NCBI RefSeq assembly: GCF_022700675.1
Contig: NZ_CP062182.1
Span: 868,001 to 932,000, forward strand
Direction: 5' to 3'
Source: Acinetobacter sp. ASP199
Lineage (GTDB): Bacteria; Pseudomonadota; Gammaproteobacteria; Pseudomonadales; Moraxellaceae
DNA: 64,000 bases
The position numbers and the translations under genes are program-made. This document shows positions 58,425 to 64,000 of the stretch, in pieces. The notes under the pieces were generated by a model. It was not told the origin of the DNA. It worked only from the letters and a program-made list of their open reading frames with translations, and made no database searches. Positions within the stretch are counted from its first letter, which is position 1, and each line of letters opens with the position of its first letter.

Positions 58425-59717
58425 ATGAATAACAATGCAATGGAAAAGATTGAAACCGCTTCAGTGGATGAATTACGTAGCCTGCAATTGGAACGTATGA
58501 AAAAAACGCTGCAGCATGCCTATCAGAACAGCGCGGTTTATAAGAAAAAGTTTGATGAAGCCGGTGTGCATCCGGATGACCTGAAGTCACTGGAAGATCT
58601 GGCGAAATTCCCGTTTACCACCAAACAGGATCTGCGTGACAATTATCCGTTTGGTATGTTTGCCGTGCCTCAGGAACAGATCGTACGTGTGCATGCTTCT
58701 TCTGGTACTACAGGTCAGCCAACCGTGGTGGGCTATACCCAGCATGACATCACTACCTGGTCAGATGTGGTAGCACGTTCGCTACGTGCGGCTGGGCTTA
58801 GCAGTAAAGATACGATTCAGGTATCTTATGGTTACGGCCTGTTTACCGGTGGTCTAGGTGCGCATTATGGCGTAGAACGTCTGGGTGCAACTGTGATTCC
58901 AATGTCTGGTGGCCAGACCGAGAAACAGGCACAGCTGATTCATGACTTCAAACCGACTGCCTTAATGGTGACGCCGTCTTACTGCCTGAATATTATTGAA
59001 TGTTTGGAGAAAAAATTTGGAACGGCCAAGGACTGTTCAATCAAGACCGGCATTTTTGGTGCAGAGCCATGGACCAATGAAATGCGCCGTGAAATTGAGG
59101 AACGTCTGGGCATCAATGCGCTGGATATTTATGGTCTGTCTGAAGTGATGGGACCTGGTGTGGCGATGGAATGTCTGGAATCTAAAGATGGTCCGACCAT
59201 CTGGGAAGATCATTTCTATCCTGAAATCATCAATCCGGAAACAGGTGAAGTCCTGCCGGATGGCGAGCTGGGTGAACTGGTATTTACCACCATTACCAAA
59301 GAAGGCATGCCGGTGATTCGCTACCGTACCCGCGATCTGACACGTTTATTACCAGGAACAGCACGTACTATGCGTCGTATGGACAAGATTGTCGGTCGTA
59401 GTGATGACATGATGATTATTCGTGGGGTAAATGTGTTTCCGTCACAGATCGAAGAGCAAATACTGCACATTCCACAACTTATTCCAAATTACCAGATCCA
59501 TATTTGTAAACAGGGTCATCTGGATACATTGCATATTCGTACCGAAATGCGTAAAGATAATGCCATGAATATGACACACCAACTGGCAAATCAGCTGAAA
59601 ACCCAAATCAAGACTATGGTCGGGATCAGTGTCAGCGTCGAAGTTCTGCCAGAAGGTAGCTTGCCACGTTCTGAAGGTAAGGCTCAGCGGGTTTTTGATA
59701 TCCGAAAGTCCGCTTAA
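58425..59717 (+). CDS. paaK: Phenylacetate-CoA ligase PaaK
   Basis: A 430-residue AMP-forming ligase that activates phenylacetate to phenylacetyl-CoA, the entry reaction. ATP motif HASSGTTGQPTVVGYTQ near 90, YGLSEVMGPGVAMEC near 236 and the C-terminal hinge GRSDDMMIIRGVNVFPSQIE near 324. AGGAG precedes ATG 58425. Separated from paaJ by the MITE-like element. Confidence 0.96.
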   Translation: MNNNAMEKIETASVDELRSLQLERMKKTLQHAYQNSAVYKKKFDEAGVHPDDLKSLEDLAKFPFTTKQDLRDNYPFGMFAVPQEQIVRVHASSGTTGQPTVVGYTQHDITTWSDVVARSLRAAGLSSKDTIQVSYGYGLFTGGLGAHYGVERLGATVIPMSGGQTEKQAQLIHDFKPTALMVTPSYCLNIIECLEKKFGTAKDCSIKTGIFGAEPWTNEMRREIEERLGINALDIYGLSEVMGPGVAMECLESKDGPTIWEDHFYPEIINPETGEVLPDGELGELVFTTITKEGMPVIRYRTRDLTRLLPGTARTMRRMDKIVGRSDDMMIIRGVNVFPSQIEEQILHIPQLIPNYQIHICKQGHLDTLHIRTEMRKDNAMNMTHQLANQLKTQIKTMVGISVSVEVLPEGSLPRSEGKAQRVFDIRKSA

Positions 59718-59778
59718 ATATGCGCGGATGACAGGCTCTGGTCTGTCATCCGGCTTTGATAAGGTAAAATTAAACGCA

Positions 59779-60720
59779 ATGAATCCGAAATTAAAACAAG
59801 TAATTGATGATTTCATTCAGCATGAGGCGCTCAGTGGAACCTCATTGGTAATGACGATTTTTGGTGACAGCATTTATCACCGTGGGGGAGTGATTAGTCT
59901 TGCTAGTCTGATCCAGCTGATGGACGTATTCGGTTTTAATGAGCGTTCTGTACGAACCGCAGTATTTCGTCTGGTACAAAATGGCTGGCTCAGTTCTGAA
60001 AAGATTGGCCGAACCAGTTATTACTGTATTACTGACAGCAGTCGTCAGCGTTTTATCATGGCAGATCAGAAGATTTACAGTTTTCAGCATAGCGAATGGG
60101 ACCAGAAATGGGATCTGGTACTGCTTAGTTCAGTTGAGCTGGAAAATAAACAGATCCTGAAAAAAGAACTGGAATGGCTCGGTTTTGCCAATATCGCGAC
60201 CAATGTCATGGCCTATCCGGGTTGTGATCAGCAGAAATTGCAAAACCTGCTACTCAATAACAAGATGACTGATCAGGTCGTGGTGTTTCGTGCTGAAACC
60301 TTGCAGCTATGGCAGGAGTCTTATCCGACTATTAAGCGCATGGTCGCAACTAACTGGCCGGTTCAGGAATTACATCAGCGCTATGAAAAATTTATCAGTG
60401 ATTTCCGCGAGTTTTTCTATCTGGTGGAAAATGAAGATGAGCTGGACCCGGCACAAGCCTTCCAGATCCGTATTCTGCTAATTCACCAGTATCGCCGTAT
60501 TTTACTGAAAGATCCGAATCTGCCATTTGAACTGTTGCCATCAGACTGGCTGTCATTGATCGCCCGAAACCTGAGTACCAACCTGTATCAGGCGGTGTTT
60601 GCAGCAGGGGATGAGTTTTTCCTCGACATTGCCCGTACTGCCGAGGGGCCTATGCCACCGGCACATCCACAATTCTATAAACGCTTTGGTGGCCTGAAAC
60701 AGCTGGTAAGCACTTTATAA
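59779..60720 (+). CDS. paaX: Phenylacetate catabolon repressor PaaX
   Basis: A 313-residue GntR-related regulator that represses paa promoters until phenylacetyl-CoA binds. N-terminal winged helix ALSGTSLVMTIFGDSIYHRG, then FGFNERSVRTAVFRLVQNGW near 55; the C-terminal helical domain ends NLYQAVFAAGDEFFLDIART. ATG 59779 follows AAGG; longer frames overlap paaK. Confidence 0.94.
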   Translation: MNPKLKQVIDDFIQHEALSGTSLVMTIFGDSIYHRGGVISLASLIQLMDVFGFNERSVRTAVFRLVQNGWLSSEKIGRTSYYCITDSSRQRFIMADQKIYSFQHSEWDQKWDLVLLSSVELENKQILKKELEWLGFANIATNVMAYPGCDQQKLQNLLLNNKMTDQVVVFRAETLQLWQESYPTIKRMVATNWPVQELHQRYEKFISDFREFFYLVENEDELDPAQAFQIRILLIHQYRRILLKDPNLPFELLPSDWLSLIARNLSTNLYQAVFAAGDEFFLDIARTAEGPMPPAHPQFYKRFGGLKQLVSTL

Positions 60721-60747
60721 AATCTGCATCAGATCAAGGAGGATCAA

Positions 60748-61350
60748 ATGCCATGTTATGCCATTGATGGGGTCATTCCTGTCGTTAGTCCTGAAGCTTA
60801 TGTGCATCCCACTGCCGTGCTAATTGGCGATGTCATTGTTGAAGCAGGTGCCTATATCGGACCATTCGCTTCTTTACGCGCCGATTTTGGCCGGATTCAT
60901 ATCCAGAAAAATGCCAATGTGCAGGATTCCTGTACTATTCATGGCTTTCCAGACAGTGTGACCCTAGTCGAGGAATATGGACATGTCGGCCATGGTGCGA
61001 TTCTGCATGGTTGTGTGGTGCGAAAAAATGCCCTGATTGGTATGAACAGCGTGATTCTGGATGAAGCCGAGATCGGGGAAAATGTGATTGTCGGTGCCAA
61101 CAGCACAGTAAAAGCCAAATTCAAAGTACCAGCGAATAGTTTGGTACTTGGCAGCCCGGCAAAAGTCGTTCGCCCACTAGAAGAAAAAGAAATAGTCTGG
61201 AAAAGTCATGGTACTGAACAATATATCCAGCTCACTACACGCTGTTTAAATACTATGCAGGAAGTTGAACCTTTAACTGAAGATTCGGCAGAGCGCCGCA
61301 GTTATCGGGCTTTTGAAGCACAGCATGAACTAAAATTAAGTATTACATAA
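60748..61350 (+). CDS. paaY: Hexapeptide-repeat thioesterase-like protein PaaY
   Basis: A 200-residue left-handed beta-helix protein related to gamma-carbonic anhydrase. Repeats run through [23 protein letters not shown] ... [20 protein letters not shown], with three metal-type His ([16 protein letters not shown]). In Pseudomonas PaaY is a thioesterase that removes inhibitory ring-CoA products. AGGAGG precedes the ATG. Last gene of the cluster. Confidence 0.93.
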   Translation: MPCYAIDGVIPVVSPEAYVHPTAVLIGDVIVEAGAYIGPFASLRADFGRIHIQKNANVQDSCTIHGFPDSVTLVEEYGHVGHGAILHGCVVRKNALIGMNSVILDEAEIGENVIVGANSTVKAKFKVPANSLVLGSPAKVVRPLEEKEIVWKSHGTEQYIQLTTRCLNTMQEVEPLTEDSAERRSYRAFEAQHELKLSIT

Positions 61351-61375
61351 ACTTATATAAGCCTTAGATTAGCAT

Positions 61376-61628
61376 TTAAAGTGCAACACCATGTTCTTTG
61401 AATAATATCTGACTCGGACTTTTAAATCCGGGTCTTTTTCTTGGCCGATGATTAAGTCGTTGGGCAATCTCAGCAATATATTCCTCTAAGTAATCCTTTA
61501 AATCACTGTCTTTGCTGATGTGCTGCCTGATTAAACCATTGGTGTTTTCATTCGTATCTCTCTGCCTGCACTATATGGATCAGATAAGTAGAATGCTATC
61601 TCCATCTTGTGTTTTGAAAATGCCTTTA
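61376..61628 (-). pseudogene. IS30-family transposase remnant (C-terminal, frameshifted)
   Basis: Read on the minus strand the region encodes RDTNENTNGLIRQHISKDSD, then AEIAQRLNHRPRKRPGFKSP and a TAA at 61376-61378, the classic C-terminus of IS30 transposases. Just upstream in another frame is AFYLSDPYSA, the usual preceding motif, so at least one frameshift is present. The N-terminal two thirds are missing. From 61629 to 61840 nothing further is recognised. Confidence 0.8.
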
Positions 61629-61871
61629 TAGGTAGCTAAGTATAAAAAATTACTAAAAACTTGAATCTTCCACGTCTGGATCATCAGGTTTTTAACAAAT
61701 GAGAGGGTAATAACTACTTTTTTATTTGACCTTATCATTCCCTACCAGCACTAGCTGAATTAGGGATTAGATCTTTGGTATATATGGAATATGCAAAGGG
61801 CTAGAAAATGAAAATTGATTTAGTGGGAAATTTAGAAATTTTGTTCATGATTGTTAGAAAATAATCACTTA

Positions 61872-62053
61872 AAACACTCCGGAGATGCCGCTGCAATGTC
61901 GTTACCCTGAACCCGACGAGTTCAAGGTGGACGCGACGCATACTTGCTGGGTTTCCCACTCGAAGGTGGGCATACACTCTAAATATACAGAACGCATCCG
62001 GAGATATAAGTATCGGCAGGGATATAGACCTGCTGGCGAACATCCCAGAGTTA
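61872..62053 (-). ncRNA. ssrS: 6S RNA
   Basis: On the minus strand the transcript would begin near AACTCTGGGATGTTCGC (62053) and end near GGCATCTCCGGAGTG (about 61875). The 5' CTCTGGGATG pairs with the 3' CATCTCCGGAG to close the long rod, and the 3' block CACCTTGAAC ... GGGTTCAGGGTAAC matches E. coli 6S (CACCTTGAAC ... GGGTTCAAGGGTTAC). Length of about 180 nt fits. Promoter TTGCCA-N16-TATACT ends seven bases upstream. It lies downstream of zapA, as in relatives. 6S RNA sequesters sigma-70 RNA polymerase in stationary phase. Confidence 0.9.
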
Positions 62054-62151
62054 GACCTAGTATAAACGATAAAGTTTATGTGGCAACTCTATGCTGTGTT
62101 GGAACTGTAAACTTCACCATTGATCGGATGAAGTTTAAACACAAAATCTGC

Positions 62152-62439
62152 TTATTCAGTCAGTTCCTCAACTTCTTCTAAAATAGTTTGTAACAAACGT
62201 TCGCAGTGAGCGTATTGTTGCAGCGATTTATTCATGCTCAATACTTCCTGCATCAGTTCTAGCGCTATCATAATCACCAGCTTACTTGGTTCCATACGTG
62301 GTGCTTTACGACGAAATTCATCGTATTTGTCATTCAATAGTTGCGCTGCACGTTCAAGTTCTTCGCGTTGATCTGCGGTGGAGGCCAGACGGAAACTATG
62401 GCCAATTACTCTTAAATCAATAGCAATCTGTTCGCTCAT
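62152..62439 (-). CDS. zapA: Cell division protein ZapA
   Basis: A 95-residue FtsZ-ring stabiliser. N-terminal SEQIAIDLRVIGHSFRLAST then a helical C-terminus with the coiled-coil LNDKYDEFRRK and MIALELMQEVLSMNKSLQ. Its ATG overlaps the stop of the upstream coiled-coil gene (ATGA), so translation is coupled. ssrS lies about 100 bp downstream on the same strand. Confidence 0.92.
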   Translation of the reverse strand: MSEQIAIDLRVIGHSFRLASTADQREELERAAQLLNDKYDEFRRKAPRMEPSKLVIMIALELMQEVLSMNKSLQQYAHCERLLQTILEEVEELTE

Positions 62440-62993
62440 GTTGACGCTTCCTCAGTCGTTTCAGTCGGATGGGCCAATTGCTGAATTTCCTGTGCATGAT
62501 GGTCTTGAGCTGTGCCCAGAATCGCCAGACGCTGGATAATCGCTTCAACCTTGGCTTTAGCATGCTCATTCTTCTGGGTCAGACGCTCAGTTTCCTGATG
62601 CAGGCGCTGAATTTCCTGACGCGCCTGTTGCTGTTCATTCAGCAGCTTTTCTTTCAAAGCACGCAGTTCATTACGCTCAGCCAGAATTTCCTGAAAACGG
62701 TTTTTCAGATCGGTGCAGCTTTTTTCCAGACGGCCATACCGGTCTGCGAGTGCAGTTGCATCATTATTAAGCTGTTGATATTGCGAGCGAGACTCAGCTA
62801 ACTGTTCAGTTAAACTGTCATTTTCTTGTTGTTTTTGGCTAATAATGCTGTTTTTTTGAATGATTTCGGCTTGATGCTGACTCAGAGAGGAGTCCTGTTC
62901 TTCACGCAGGCTGGAGTTTTCGTTCTCCAGATGTGCAAGGCGCGTTTTTAAAACGCCAATATGCACTTGTAGACGCTGTAATTCTTCTAACAT
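62436..62993 (-). CDS. Coiled-coil protein upstream of zapA (putative division-associated)
   Basis: A 185-residue protein, almost entirely heptad coiled coil (LQRLQVHIGVLKTRLAHLE ... LRALKEKLLNEQQQARQEI), rich in Gln, Glu and Leu, no membrane segment. A longer frame extends to 63098 but overlaps ygfB; ATG at 62993 is taken. Location and coupling to zapA suggest a ZapB-like role or a TIGR02449-type protein; this is inferred. Confidence 0.75.
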   Translation of the reverse strand: MLEELQRLQVHIGVLKTRLAHLENENSSLREEQDSSLSQHQAEIIQKNSIISQKQQENDSLTEQLAESRSQYQQLNNDATALADRYGRLEKSCTDLKNRFQEILAERNELRALKEKLLNEQQQARQEIQRLHQETERLTQKNEHAKAKVEAIIQRLAILGTAQDHHAQEIQQLAHPTETTEEAST

Positions 62994-63057
62994 ATCGAGG
63001 TCGCACAGTATTGCAAACAAAGGTAATATATAAGCAGTATAGAGATTGGATAAACGA

Positions 63058-63693
63058 ATGCAAGACGATATTTCAGGTTGGTCAGATTGGCACCGCAATT
63101 TTTCTTCAATTGAGGAAATTTCCAGCCCAAGCGAACTGCATGGTTTGCTTACCGGTATTGTTTGTGTGACCCAGGCGCCGAGTAGCGAAGAATGGTTACA
63201 GATTCTGGAAACTTTAGATATCCCGGAGCTGGATGCTGAAGCACTGGAACTGTTGACGGGTGAAGCAGAAGATGTTTTTCACTCACTTTCTGAAGATGAG
63301 CTGGATTATCTTCCATTACTTCCAGATGACGAGCATAGCCTGGCAGAACGTGTGCAGGCATTGGCAGACTGGTGTGCCGGTGTAGTCCTAGGCTTTGGTC
63401 TGGCAACAGGTCATATCCGTGATGATGAAATGGAACTGATTGAACATTTACAAGATGTTGCAGCAGTGGAATTTGAAGATTCTGACGACGATGCTGAAGG
63501 TGAGGAAAGCTATCTGGAGTTATACGAATTTGTACGTCTGATTCCGGTAAGTTTATCTATAGGCCGTAAAAAAGTTGAAGTTGAGGAAACGCCACTTTTG
63601 AAGCGTTTTACAGCGAAAGTAAAAACTGAGTCTACGGACCCAACTCAGGCACAATCCGTGGTTGAGATTTTCTCACCAAACCGCCCAAGCTGA
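63058..63693 (+). CDS. ygfB: UPF0149 family protein YgfB
   Basis: A 211-residue YgfB/YecA-family protein: SSPSELHGLLTGIVCVTQAP near residue 22, then ALADWCAGVVLGFGLA near 100 and the acidic FEDSDDDAEGEESYLELYEF. In Pseudomonas YgfB modulates amidase expression; general function unclear. Divergent from the coiled-coil gene; pepP follows after about 110 bp. Confidence 0.9.
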   Translation: MQDDISGWSDWHRNFSSIEEISSPSELHGLLTGIVCVTQAPSSEEWLQILETLDIPELDAEALELLTGEAEDVFHSLSEDELDYLPLLPDDEHSLAERVQALADWCAGVVLGFGLATGHIRDDEMELIEHLQDVAAVEFEDSDDDAEGEESYLELYEFVRLIPVSLSIGRKKVEVEETPLLKRFTAKVKTESTDPTQAQSVVEIFSPNRPS

Positions 63694-63805
63694 AGCATCG
63701 CCATTTCGCTTTAGAAAACCCGGTAATAAGTCCAGTAATCATCTGGCTTATTCCGGCACATCAAATCATATTCAAAAACAGCATTGATATAAGAAGTAAG
63801 GACCA

Positions 63806-64000
63806 ATGAAGAAACTGACACAAGCAGAATTTCAGGAACGTCGTGACACCCTCGCAGGGGAAATGGGACTACGCAGTATTGCCATTATTGCCACCAGCCC
63901 AGTGGCACTGCGTAACCGTGATGCTGACTATAAATATCGTGCCGATAGCAGTTTCTTTTATTTAACGGGCTTTGCTGAACCCGAAGCTGTCGCTGTCATC
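63806..64000 (+). CDS. pepP: Xaa-Pro aminopeptidase PepP, N-terminal part (partial)
   Basis: The first 65 codons only. KKLTQAEFQERRDTLAGEM and NRDADYKYRADSSFFYLTGF match the N-terminal creatinase-like domain of PepP. AAGGA precedes the ATG. The order ygfB-pepP is conserved in gamma-proteobacteria. The metal-binding catalytic domain lies beyond the window. Confidence 0.92.
   Translation, partial: MKKLTQAEFQERRDTLAGEMGLRSIAIIATSPVALRNRDADYKYRADSSFFYLTGFAEPEAVAVI

Noticed and set aside
61885..62181. 98-codon frame on the plus strand
   Set aside because: Antisense to the 6S RNA and its promoter; no coding character.

Overview
The window looks like chromosomal DNA of an Acinetobacter species (Moraxellaceae, Gammaproteobacteria). 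The basis is a moderately AT-rich genome; a GTP-type PEP carboxykinase; gamma-proteobacterial housekeeping genes (groES-groEL, adk, lon, gdhA, rsmD, mrdA, rlmH, nth, zapA, ygfB, pepP); a complete phenylacetate (paa) cluster; and many small Acinetobacter-like lipoproteins. The species cannot be fixed from this sequence alone.

Layout. 0-5 kb: the end of a PNAG exopolysaccharide operon (pgaC end, pgaD), a convergent gene for a secreted PgaB-type glycoside hydrolase domain without its deacetylase, and a flotillin/YqiJ membrane pair. 5-9 kb: a hypothetical gene and cysD-cysN (sulfate activation). 9-12 kb: an accessory patch with an AT-rich DUF262/DUF1524 (GmrSD-like) putative restriction gene, a PadR regulator under a double palindrome, and a DUF2798 membrane protein. 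12-19 kb: a thioredoxin, an acetyltransferase, a quinone oxidoreductase, tRNA-Leu and tRNA-Cys, folD, a protein methyltransferase, a lipoprotein and pckG. 19-29 kb: a long AT-rich spacer with a heat-shock-type promoter, groES-groEL, lipoproteins (one with a hexanucleotide Pro-Gln repeat), a LuxR regulator, an acyltransferase, an SDR and a TauE permease. 29-44 kb: rsmD, mrdA, a DUF445 protein, adk, nth with a soluble RnfB-like ferredoxin, gdhA, a META/DUF4377 lipoprotein, an extradiol dioxygenase, rlmH, an M28 peptidase, lon and the 5-formyl-THF cyclo-ligase gene.

44-62 kb is the most interesting part. An IS5-family element sits next to the cyclo-ligase gene. It is followed by what I read as a degenerate copy of the 3' end of 6S RNA, then an MFS transporter and the paa catabolon (paaZ divergent from paaABCDEFGHJ, then a MITE-like element, paaK, paaX, paaY). 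After an IS30 remnant comes an intact 6S RNA gene (ssrS), zapA, a coiled-coil gene, ygfB and pepP. The paa region is thus bracketed by imperfect direct repeats of the 6S RNA 3' end, and ygfA, normally next to ssrS, lies on the far side. This suggests the paa block was inserted at, or rearranged into, the ssrS-ygfA junction.

The promoters of the MFS gene, paaZ and paaA share an inverted GATAC-N27-GTATC (or GTTTC) motif, a candidate PaaX operator. It would place the transporter in the same regulon as the catabolic enzymes. Together PaaK activates phenylacetate to its CoA ester, PaaABC(D)E epoxidises it, PaaG isomerises it to the oxepin, PaaZ opens the ring, and PaaF, PaaH and PaaJ complete beta-oxidation. 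No CRISPR array, prophage or integrase was seen.
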